Below are positions 57,271-64,000 of a DNA stretch of 64,000 nucleotides, one piece after another. The notes beneath the pieces were generated by a model. It worked only from the letters and a program-made list of their open reading frames with translations, searched no databases and had not been told where the DNA came from. Position 1 is the first letter of the stretch; each line of letters starts with the position of its first letter. The DNA comes from Methanococcoides alaskense (GTDB lineage: Archaea > Halobacteriota > Methanosarcinia > Methanosarcinales > Methanosarcinaceae): contig NZ_JAVDQI010000011.1 in NCBI RefSeq assembly GCF_031454185.1, positions 1 to 64,000 of the forward strand. Direction: 5' to 3'. The position numbers and the translations under genes are program-made.

Positions 57271-58797
57271 TCATTCAACTTTTTCAACAGCACTCATCTT
57301 ACCAAGAATTAAATTATACGAGTCCTTTTCCTCATTGTATTTAACAAGAACATCATAGATCTTTAAAATCCCGCCATACTCCACTTCTTTGATAGCATTG
57401 TTTTCCACATTCATATTATGGAATGGTAAAATTACATATACCTGCTTTCTTGAAGTGCCGTCACATACTTTGTAAACACTATACTGATTGTCCCCAAGAT
57501 CACCTGACATCAGAGAACAAACGATATTTATGCGTTTGTCTGTAAATTTGTCTATGGTTGCAAGTCTTGCGAATTTCGCTTTTAGAGGCACCTTGTACTT
57601 GATACGTGTTAGCCTGTCCTTTCTCAGGATCACATAGGAATATTTGATATCAGTGTTCAAATAACGGAACGGTTCTTCACAATCTGCAAGCTTCTTCATC
57701 AGAACTGGTGGATTGATATCATTTTTCTGCTCAAAGCTCCAGCATTCATCTGGTTTGCATCCGGCACACCAAATGAACGAGCAGGGGCTGTAAACATTAA
57801 GCCCTGATCCTTTAAGAGCAAACATCAGTCTTCTTAGTTCTGTAGAATTCGCTTTGTCAGCAGGTTCGATCAGAACGATGTTCCCATCATCAACGAGCTT
57901 TGTAGATAATTCCTTAAGAAGAGCTGCCTTCTCATCGAGGGATAACTCACTTATCTCATTGAGCACGTTCGAGAAAACCATCATATCCACCTTATCAGGA
58001 AGATCATCAGCTTTAAGGTCTTTAATATTTGCCTTTATGGTATCCTCGACCTTCACATTCAGATTGTCCTTTGCATACTCAGGGACAATGTGCTTATAGG
58101 CTTCGATGTTCTCATCGTAGAGCTCCACACTGTGGATCTCGACTTCTGCATTACCCAATCGCATGTAATGGTCTGCTATTGCAGCAGGAACGGTTCCCGG
58201 ACCGGTACCGAAGTCAACTATTTTCATTCTCGTCTTGAGCAGGCCATCAAGCTCCATACCGTAGAGGATATGCTGGAACTGGATGAAATATACAGGGAAC
58301 TGATAAGCAAGATAAGCAAGGATACTGTAGCCTTTTTCATAGCTGATCTTCTTTGCCTTGCCCTCTTTCCAGTAACCGGCCTTCTGGGATTGTATCGCCC
58401 ATCTTATTTTCTCCAGGACTATAGGGTCATCCCAGTCCTTAGAGGTCTTCTCGCCAATGTACTGTTCAATTAGCCTTTGGAGCTTCTTAGGAATAGTACC
58501 AAACTTTAAAAATGAACTCATCAATTCCTTATCTTCAGGACTAAGCACAAGGGTTTCTTTCCCAGGAGCTCTTGTTATTCTGAAATCGTTCCCCATAGGT
58601 ACAGCATTGAGCCTAAGGTCGAACAGAGATGATGAAACCTCATCATAAATGGCTTGTATAGATATTTCGTCTTTAACATGATCTTTGAGCTCAGATAGCA
58701 TGAACTCCTTTTTCATACGAGAGACATATTTCAGGACAGAGAGTACTTTATTAGCAGGCATCTTGTGGAGTGGAACGATGCCAAATGATAAAAGCAT
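57271..58797 (-). CDS. Rsm22-like SAM-dependent methyltransferase
   Basis: About 508 residues. The centre is a class I methyltransferase with KIVDFGTGPGTVPAAIA (motif I) and MMVFSNVLNEISEL. The C-terminal part has PCSFIWCAGCKPDECWSFEQ, the Cys-rich (possibly Fe-S) block of the Rsm22 family linked to small-subunit ribosome maturation. The N-terminal 100 residues look like winged helix. I use the ATG at 58797; a TATA candidate lies at about 58848, so an earlier start at 58863 is ruled out, and 58761 remains possible. It diverges from the cupredoxin gene. Confidence 0.75.
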   Translation of the reverse strand: MLLSFGIVPLHKMPANKVLSVLKYVSRMKKEFMLSELKDHVKDEISIQAIYDEVSSSLFDLRLNAVPMGNDFRITRAPGKETLVLSPEDKELMSSFLKFGTIPKKLQRLIEQYIGEKTSKDWDDPIVLEKIRWAIQSQKAGYWKEGKAKKISYEKGYSILAYLAYQFPVYFIQFQHILYGMELDGLLKTRMKIVDFGTGPGTVPAAIADHYMRLGNAEVEIHSVELYDENIEAYKHIVPEYAKDNLNVKVEDTIKANIKDLKADDLPDKVDMMVFSNVLNEISELSLDEKAALLKELSTKLVDDGNIVLIEPADKANSTELRRLMFALKGSGLNVYSPCSFIWCAGCKPDECWSFEQKNDINPPVLMKKLADCEEPFRYLNTDIKYSYVILRKDRLTRIKYKVPLKAKFARLATIDKFTDKRINIVCSLMSGDLGDNQYSVYKVCDGTSRKQVYVILPFHNMNVENNAIKEVEYGGILKIYDVLVKYNEEKDSYNLILGKMSAVEKVE

Positions 58798-58847
58798 TGT
58801 TGAAGAAAAATTGAAAAATCTTATGCTGAAACTATTCTTTTTTAGAA

Positions 58848-58860
58848 GCAAAATATATAT
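58848..58860. promoter_or_regulatory. Shared TATA-like element between divergent genes
   Basis: AAAATATATATCA lies about 54 bases before the cupredoxin TTG and about 55 bases before the Rsm22-like ATG. Its symmetric TATATATA core could serve either direction; a spacing of about 25 bases would start transcripts near 58885 (+) and 58825 (-). Inferred only from position and sequence. Confidence 0.4.
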
Positions 58861-58911
58861 CACCGATACCCAAGATAGTTTTATTAAGGAATAAAATGGG
58901 GGAATAATATC

Positions 58912-59337
58912 TTGAACAAACTAATTGTATTGCTGGTATTACTTGCGGCGATCCTCGTCGCTGGGTGTGCAGATAACACTGAACAGATCATAGACGAACC
59001 AGAAATCGTAGAAGATGAAGTATCCGATCTTGTCGAAGCAGAAGACAATGAAACCATGGACATGGATACAGAAGAGCACATGGGAGCAACTGTAGAAGTG
59101 ATTATCGAAAACTTCGAATTTGCTCCAGAGGAGATCCGCATATCCGTTGGGGACACAATTACATGGACAAATCTGGATACAGCACCACATACAGCCACAG
59201 ATAACAACGATATGTTCGATTCAGGAACACTTGCCGAAGGAGAATCATTCAGTATGACCTTTGAAGAGGCAGGAACTTACGATTATATCTGTACCATTCA
59301 TCCATACATGAAGGGAACTGTAATAGTTGAAGCCTGA
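58912..59337 (+). CDS. Plastocyanin/halocyanin-like cupredoxin lipoprotein
   Basis: This 141-residue secreted electron carrier has a lipoprotein signal (LIVLLVLLAAILVAGC, Cys about residue 20), an acidic linker and a cupredoxin fold with type 1 copper ligands His in APHTATDN, Cys and His in YICTIHPYM, and the axial Met. I use the TTG start, eight bases after GGGGGAA. It is blue-copper-like and unusual for a methanogen. It diverges from the Rsm22-like gene and ends with a good hairpin. Its redox partner is unknown. Confidence 0.88.
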   Translation: MNKLIVLLVLLAAILVAGCADNTEQIIDEPEIVEDEVSDLVEAEDNETMDMDTEEHMGATVEVIIENFEFAPEEIRISVGDTITWTNLDTAPHTATDNNDMFDSGTLAEGESFSMTFEEAGTYDYICTIHPYMKGTVIVEA

Positions 59338-59389
59338 ACACTCTGGTTTGAAAGATATAGATACTAAGAGCTTGACTTTTCTCAAAAAA

Positions 59390-59407
59390 TGAGGGGAATA
59401 CCCCTCA
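59390..59407 (+). terminator. Terminator of the cupredoxin gene
   Basis: TGAGGGG (59390-59396) and CCCCTCA (59401-59407) form a perfect 7-bp stem with loop AATA, followed by AATTTTATTTA. It sits about 50 bases after the stop codon. Confidence 0.75.
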
Positions 59408-59979
59408 AATTTTATTTACAGGGATCTGCACCTCGGTTAGCAATTCATCTTATGGGACCTCTGCAGGGTCATTGAGGTAAATGGAACGTGCAGGACTAAG
59501 GGTCGTTTAAAACCATTTGATATATTATTTTTGAAAAAGCAAGATATGGGGGAGCTGGTACTTTTAGCTATAAGTATTAGAAATTTGTATTTCGTAAGTT
59601 CTTGATGTTCGAATTTAATGGCCCGCACAATATATCGGGGATATAGGTAACTCACAAAAATGCAACCTTTTAAAATATTTACTTTTTTTAATGTTCAATA
59701 AAAATTATCCTAACATATTATCCAATACCCTTATTTCAAATAATGAGGAATGCAACAACACGAACATTTTGTTGTATTTTACAATTGAGTGAAACAATTA
59801 GTTGCATTTAATTGCTAAACTAGGAATGAAATGATTGCATTTTTATTTGCTAACAGTGTTAACTTTTCAAGTACTCCAAGTTCTAATCACAGGTTCACAA
59901 AGAATATAGTGCATTGCAAGACAAATGTAAACCATATATAAAAAACTCAGATTCAGTATGAATTCATGGGGAAATAAAA
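59408..59979. other. Intergenic region without a supported gene
   Basis: Mostly AT-rich. A 72-codon frame on the minus strand (59437-59655) is compositionally unlike a gene and I reject it. The region holds the promoter of the downstream surface protein (TATA-like CATATATAAAAAA near 59931-59943). Confidence 0.35.
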
Positions 59980-60438
59980 ATGAGAATTAAAAAGAATATG
60001 GTTGTTTGTCTTGGAATATCCTTGATATTACTGGCAATGTCTGCAGGGATTGTTACTGCTAACAGTGTTTTAATAAACCAACCACCAGTGCCAGATGCCA
60101 ATGGTCCATATGTTGGTGTCGTAGGTTCATCCATAACCTTGGATGCATCGGGTTCCTATGATCCGGATGGATTCATTGTTTCATGGGAATGGGATATAGA
60201 TGGCGATGGAGTATTTGATGATGCCACGGGCGAGACCGTTATGTGGACATGGAATAACGTGCATACAGGAGTAGTTGCTGTCAGGGTTACCGATGATGCG
60301 GGAGACACAGACTTTGATGCTACCACAGTAACAGTTAATGAAGGAGGAGGAGTTGAAATTCCAGAATTCCCAACAATTGCACTTCCAATAGCAGCAATTC
60401 TAAGCCTGGCATTCTTCTTCCAGCGCAGGAAAGACTAA
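59980..60438 (+). CDS. PKD-domain surface protein with PEF-CTERM signal
   Basis: This 152-residue protein has a signal peptide (LGISLILLAMSAGIVTA), one PKD domain (about 35-125; PPVPDANGPYVGVVGSSITL and WEWDIDGDGVFDD), and a C-terminal PEF-CTERM: EIPEFPTIALPIAAILSLAF followed by a basic QRRKD. This tail would be cut by an archaeosortase and the protein anchored to lipid. It stands alone and may be a surface adhesion component. Confidence 0.87.
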   Translation: MRIKKNMVVCLGISLILLAMSAGIVTANSVLINQPPVPDANGPYVGVVGSSITLDASGSYDPDGFIVSWEWDIDGDGVFDDATGETVMWTWNNVHTGVVAVRVTDDAGDTDFDATTVTVNEGGGVEIPEFPTIALPIAAILSLAFFFQRRKD

Positions 60439-60595
60439 AAGTAAAATGAGGAATTGAACGTCTGGTAAAACCGATGTTTAATTCTTTATCTGTTTTTGAT
60501 TATAACTTTTTTCGCTTTGATCGATGAATGTGTCCTGATAGGCAGCATTTGTATTTCGTGGAAGCTTGAGGTTCGAATCTTTTTAGTATGTATAA

Positions 60596-61099
60596 TTAGA
60601 CGTTTGTGTCAATATTAGCTCCACACTTAAGGCACGTTATTTTGTACCCGGATGAATCATCAAAATGAAATGAACATTCGATAGATGTTTCTTGATTATA
60701 TCTCCATTCGTTATCACATTTTTTAGTTTTGCAGTCTACATGCTTTATGGTCCCTGAGTAATATTTTACAACTTGAAAACAGCTTGTTGGTCTGTTTGTT
60801 CGATCTTTGCATACAACATGCCGTACAGGTTCATTTGAGTTATCGAGATCATTGTGCTGCAATCTTTCCTCAATCTCTATTTTCGCTTTTCCTTGTTCTG
60901 TCTTTCCTCTTTTTAGCCTTTGTCTAGAAATTTCAGCATAACCATAGGCTTTTACTTTAATTTCATCTCTCATGTGTTTGTGGCCACATGAATAGTAAAT
61001 GGTTTCACTAATAAACTCATCAGTAGCATTTGTATTAAATAATTCTAGAGTTTTAACCCCCTTTCCGCAAGAGGGACAATAATAGCCTGTTTCAGTCAT
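60596..61099 (-). CDS. Hypothetical zinc-binding protein
   Basis: This 167-residue protein has zinc-ribbon-like pairs at both ends: GYYCPSCGKGVKTLEL near the start and ITCLKCGANIDTNV at the end, plus other Cys/His (VDCKTKKCDNEW, YYSCGHKH). It lies directly downstream of the cas1 fragment (one base apart), so the two may be remnants of one locus. No known family. Codons are AT-rich. Confidence 0.55.
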   Translation of the reverse strand: MTETGYYCPSCGKGVKTLELFNTNATDEFISETIYYSCGHKHMRDEIKVKAYGYAEISRQRLKRGKTEQGKAKIEIEERLQHNDLDNSNEPVRHVVCKDRTNRPTSCFQVVKYYSGTIKHVDCKTKKCDNEWRYNQETSIECSFHFDDSSGYKITCLKCGANIDTNV

Positions 61100-61100
61100 G

Positions 61101-61424
61101 TTAACATCCTCCCCAAGTTTCTAACCTCTCCATTACATGAGTATTAAGAGTAAATGGCTTGTCACTCTTGGCATTCTGCTTCATGTAATGCAACGTACCT
61201 TTTGAGAATCCCACCTTCTTCCATTCGGCATAAGATATGTCAATAATCTTATTTCTCAACAGATCAGAGTCATCTCTTTCAACCACATAAGCAGGCTTAC
61301 TAAATTCGATCGTTTTCCTCTTTCCTACAAGTTGATGGCTTAATTCCCTTGCTTTAACCAAAAAAACAGATCCCCAAGAAGTGTTCTTCTTCCTATACTC
61401 AACCCTGTTAACATCATTAGTATC
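61101..61424 (-). pseudogene. Orphan Cas1 C-terminal fragment
   Basis: About 107 codons without an ATG read DTNDVNRVEYRKKNTSWGS, then KARELSHQLVGKRKTIEFSK and ISYAEWKKVGFSKGTLHYMK, then PFTLNTHVMERLETW. These match the C-terminal part of euryarchaeal Cas1 (or casposase-type Cas1) as I recall it; the catalytic Glu-His-Asp region is missing. The open frame joins the NTF2-like gene at its TAA (61425-61427) in the same phase. No CRISPR array or other cas gene is present in the window. Confidence 0.6.
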
Positions 61425-61808
61425 TTAGTACATGCCGTTATCATTCGCAGATCCTTCTGGAATTTTTTGTATGCTGTCCCAGTGCTCTACTATTTTTCCA
61501 TATTCATCAAATCTAAAAAAATCCATTGTAACATATTCTTCGTTACCTGGCCATACCTGATGTGTATGCAGAGCAACCAAATTACCTTCTGCTACAACCC
61601 TCACAAATTCGATGCTTTTCTCAGGATATTCCTCCTGCATCCTTTCAAAGTATTTTATAAATTCTCCGATTCCATCTCCCACCGACGGATTGTGCTGAAT
61701 GTATTCTTTTCCTACGTATTTTTCTGTTGCTTTTCTGGGATTTCCTTGGTAGGCCATTTTATAGAACGCAATTGCATTTATCTTGTTTTGTTCTAAATTT
61801 TCTTGCAT
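61425..61808 (-). CDS. SnoaL/NTF2-like protein
   Basis: This 127-residue protein has the NTF2-like cone fold: AIAFYKMAYQGNPRKATEKY, then YIQHNPSVGDG, VALHTHQVWPG, and FFRFDEYGKIVEHWDSIQKI at the end. This is the SnoaL-type small-molecule enzyme or binding family, with no fixed function. It is 20 bases downstream of the FMN/ferredoxin gene on the same strand and may be cotranscribed with it. Confidence 0.85.
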   Translation of the reverse strand: MQENLEQNKINAIAFYKMAYQGNPRKATEKYVGKEYIQHNPSVGDGIGEFIKYFERMQEEYPEKSIEFVRVVAEGNLVALHTHQVWPGNEEYVTMDFFRFDEYGKIVEHWDSIQKIPEGSANDNGMY

Positions 61809-61828
61809 TATAGTCGCCCCATTCTTGT

Positions 61829-62428
61829 TTAAAATTCAAAAGGTCCTTCAATTGCATCATTCGGACATTTTTCATAGCAGTTACCACATTCAAGACAAAG
61901 CGAGCTTTCAATGCTATAAACATCTCCTTCATTTATGGCTCCAGTCGGGCACGAATCCTTGCATATGCCACAGGCAATGCACTTATCAGTAATTCTATAT
62001 CCGGGCTCACTTACAGTTTCTCCTCCAAATGCAAACCTTTCACGTTTTGGAGTATTTGTCGAGAGATTAAAAACTTCACCGGTTCCTTTTGGAAGGCAAA
62101 ATGCTTCCAGAATTTCCCTTGTATCTCCTGGATATATGTGATTCATAACCGGATTCTCATCAAACATTTTATCAAGGAAACTGTTATCAACAAACTCTAT
62201 TTTCCCCTTAACCCTTACTGTAACATAGTTATCATCCATGGCAACAATGGATATTTCAGGATTAGCTTTTAATTGTTTGTAGTATGGTTTTCCCCTTGCT
62301 ATCAAAAAGTATAACTTATCATCTTCATGCAGCATCACATCAACTATTCGAACTTCCGGTCTATTGTTATCAACAGTTGCAATAGCTACGGATTTAATGT
62401 TTCTCAAAAATTCCAATGGACCTTCCAT
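61829..62428 (-). CDS. FMN-binding split-barrel protein fused to a 2[4Fe-4S] ferredoxin
   Basis: This 199-residue protein has a pyridoxamine-5'-phosphate-oxidase-like flavin barrel (about 1-130; FLRNIKSVAIATVDNNRPEV, YVTVRVKGKIEFV) and a ferredoxin tail with two clusters: CIACGICKDSCPTGAI and CLECGNCYEKCPNDAI. It would move electrons between the flavin and clusters in the cytoplasm. The reaction is unknown. It is upstream of the SnoaL-like gene. Confidence 0.88.
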   Translation of the reverse strand: MEGPLEFLRNIKSVAIATVDNNRPEVRIVDVMLHEDDKLYFLIARGKPYYKQLKANPEISIVAMDDNYVTVRVKGKIEFVDNSFLDKMFDENPVMNHIYPGDTREILEAFCLPKGTGEVFNLSTNTPKRERFAFGGETVSEPGYRITDKCIACGICKDSCPTGAINEGDVYSIESSLCLECGNCYEKCPNDAIEGPFEF

Positions 62429-62465
62429 TTCATCACACCGTGATCTTTATTGTTAAAATTTAATA

Positions 62466-62492
62466 GGACAAGTTCTTCATGAAAACTTGTCC
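62466..62492 (-). terminator. Terminator of the MATE gene
   Basis: GGACAAGTT (62466-62474) and AACTTGTCC (62484-62492) form a perfect 9-bp stem with a 9-base loop holding TTCATGAA. On the minus strand it is followed by a T-rich CTATTAAATTTTAAC. It lies 55 bases beyond the MATE stop. Confidence 0.7.
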
Positions 62493-62546
62493 CTAATGCT
62501 TCATAATATATTCCTTACTAAAGTTTCTCGAAGAACTTGTGTTACT

Positions 62547-63923
62547 TTATTCATCAAGATCGAAATGTGGAGTTTGAGGATCCATCAAATCTTTTGCAGA
62601 GAAAGATCTCCAATATATGAACCCGGAAAGAATAGCGATCATAATTTCCACAGATGGTATCACTAACCATATTCCCATTCCTCCGAATATCTTTGGAACT
62701 ATCAATGCAGCAGGAATGAGAAGAACAAAAGCTCTCAGAGATGCTAATACCAAAGATGACCTACGATCTTCAGTAGACTGGAAATATTTTACTAATGCTA
62801 TGTTTATTGCTGTAAATATATAGCCAATAGAATAGAGTCTTAATGCAAAGATTGTCAATGAAACAAGCTCAGGTTCTGCAGATACATTTACATACACACC
62901 AACTAACTGTTCACTGAATATCGCAACGATAGCGGCTGTTGCAATACTTAGTACAGTTGTTGTTTTTAGTGAATACTTTACAATATCATGTATCCTACTA
63001 TGTTTTCCATGTCCATAGTTATAACTTATCAAAGGCTGATTTGTTTGTCCGATCCCAACAAAGAACATTGTTGATATCATTGAGACAGCCCCGACTATTG
63101 CAAAAGCAGATACTCCGGTAGTTCCATAATACTTAGTAGCCAGAATGTTCATGGTAGCGAAGAAAATAGCTATTGAAACGGTTTCAATAAACAGTGGAAT
63201 AGCATTGTGAACGATCCTTTTTATGATCGGCAAACTAAAATGTGGCAATACAAAACGTAAATGTCCCTGTTTTCGAAGGAAATGAGTGAATAATACTGCT
63301 GCACCTATGAATTGTGACATTCCCGTGGCTAATGCTGCTCCAAAAAGTCCCCAGTGAAGCACAAAGACAAAGAATACATCAAGCGGTATGTTCAGTAGAC
63401 TTCCACCAAGAGTACTAAGTAGCGCAAGATTTGGATTCCCATCATTCCTTATAGCATTTGACAATGTGATCTGCAAACAGAATGCGACAATGAAATACAT
63501 GATAACTGACAGATATGTCTGTACCATTCCATGTATCTCTTCAGTGGCTCCTATTGCATAGGATATGTCTTCAACAAAATACAATCCCACTGCTGTGAAT
63601 AGGATTGCAATTACGATGGTTGTGACAAAAATAACTGAGAAAATATTACTGGCTTCCTTGTATTTTTTCTGGGCTAACATGATGGAAATGATTATTGATG
63701 CACCCAGAGAAATTGCCAGAATAATTGCATTTGTTCCCATCATGAGCGGTATCGATAAATTAACAGCTGCTAGTGCAGTAGTGCCCACTCCTCTGGCAAC
63801 AATGATACCATCAGCCACAAAATAAGCTGCCATTATTAACATTGAAGCTATTGAGGGAATAGCATATTTCCAGAAAATTGTTGAGATCTTGTCATTTCCA
63901 AGATCCATGCTTTTAGTATCCAT
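62547..63923 (-). CDS. MATE-family efflux transporter
   Basis: This 458-residue protein has twelve hydrophobic helices in two six-helix halves. The early residues SIASMLIMAAYFVADGIIVAR and GTTALAAVNLSIPLM fit the N-lobe of MATE exporters, and GQTNQPLISYNYGHGKHSRI marks the start of the second half. It would expel drugs or cations using Na+ or H+. A terminator follows. The upstream region 63924-64000 is short and holds the promoter. Confidence 0.9.
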   Translation of the reverse strand: MDTKSMDLGNDKISTIFWKYAIPSIASMLIMAAYFVADGIIVARGVGTTALAAVNLSIPLMMGTNAIILAISLGASIIISIMLAQKKYKEASNIFSVIFVTTIVIAILFTAVGLYFVEDISYAIGATEEIHGMVQTYLSVIMYFIVAFCLQITLSNAIRNDGNPNLALLSTLGGSLLNIPLDVFFVFVLHWGLFGAALATGMSQFIGAAVLFTHFLRKQGHLRFVLPHFSLPIIKRIVHNAIPLFIETVSIAIFFATMNILATKYYGTTGVSAFAIVGAVSMISTMFFVGIGQTNQPLISYNYGHGKHSRIHDIVKYSLKTTTVLSIATAAIVAIFSEQLVGVYVNVSAEPELVSLTIFALRLYSIGYIFTAINIALVKYFQSTEDRRSSLVLASLRAFVLLIPAALIVPKIFGGMGIWLVIPSVEIMIAILSGFIYWRSFSAKDLMDPQTPHFDLDE

Positions 63924-64000
63924 ATCTATCAGTCCTTTTCCAATTGTATTTGCACCATGTTACAGCTTTTCAGTGGAAACTCCTTCCATTTCTTATCGTT

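Noticed and set aside
59437..59655. 72-codon minus-strand frame
   Set aside because: Composition (many Ile/Lys/Phe) and lack of ribosome site suggest chance; the cupredoxin terminator lies immediately before it.
1..64000. CRISPR array
   Set aside because: I found no regularly spaced repeats despite the Cas1 fragment at 61101.

Overview
The window is chromosomal DNA from a methanogenic archaeon of the Methanosarcinaceae; I infer a Methanococcoides- or Methanolobus-like marine methylotroph. Supporting signs are archaeal TATA-type promoters, GGAGG/GGTG ribosome sites, PEF/PGF-CTERM surface proteins, methanogen-restricted families (DUF2551, DUF2115, DUF1622), a Suf system reduced to SufC and SufBD, two glycine-betaine-type ABC transporters, Tes-like radical SAM chemistry, and UAG codons inside otherwise intact genes. 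Of the intact genes whose stops I read, only one ends in TAG, and TGA follows it directly. This fits an organism that can read UAG as pyrrolysine. No pyl genes are present here.

Layout. 0.3-7.6 kb: a surface protein, an OpuC-type osmolyte ABC operon and sufBD-sufC, all on the minus strand. 8-12 kb: small membrane and hypothetical genes, a superoxide reductase, a tnpB-only IS605-type element whose tnpB has an in-frame TAG, and a zinc protein. 12-15.5 kb: a decayed reading frame, then a proVWX operon whose proV has no normal start codon. 15.8-25 kb: three sensor histidine kinases (one with an in-frame TAG), a catalase and an EamA exporter. 25-30 kb: divergent GT4 glycosyltransferase and GH15 glucoamylase, a MarC protein and a free-standing NrdD-type zinc/glycyl-radical module. 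30-34.6 kb: a haem-binding ethylbenzene-dehydrogenase-like lipoprotein, then a Tes-like radical SAM gene (frameshifted N-terminus) coupled to arsM.

35-45 kb is an accessory zone. It holds a prophage terminase remnant between two copies of a structured repeat (third copy at 28.4 kb), an SDR fragment, a tRNA-Gln(CUG) with two stem mismatches, methanogen-specific regulators, and about 3.9 kb of very AT-rich decayed DNA. 45-50 kb: a YyaL-type thioredoxin protein and a TlpA-CcdA-DUF3179 operon for redox work outside the membrane. 50-57 kb: two more histidine kinases, an SMR transporter pseudogene, and a tandem duplication of an unrecognised 201-residue gene. 57-64 kb: an Rsm22-like methyltransferase divergent from a cupredoxin, a PKD/PEF-CTERM protein, an orphan Cas1 C-terminal fragment, an FMN-barrel/ferredoxin fusion and a MATE exporter.

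Themes are osmoprotection, oxygen defence (SOR, catalase, extracytoplasmic thiol redox), many sensor kinases without a response regulator nearby, and mobile or decayed DNA. The observations most worth following are the in-frame ambers, the three-copy repeat with a covarying hairpin, and the Tes-like/ArsM pair.
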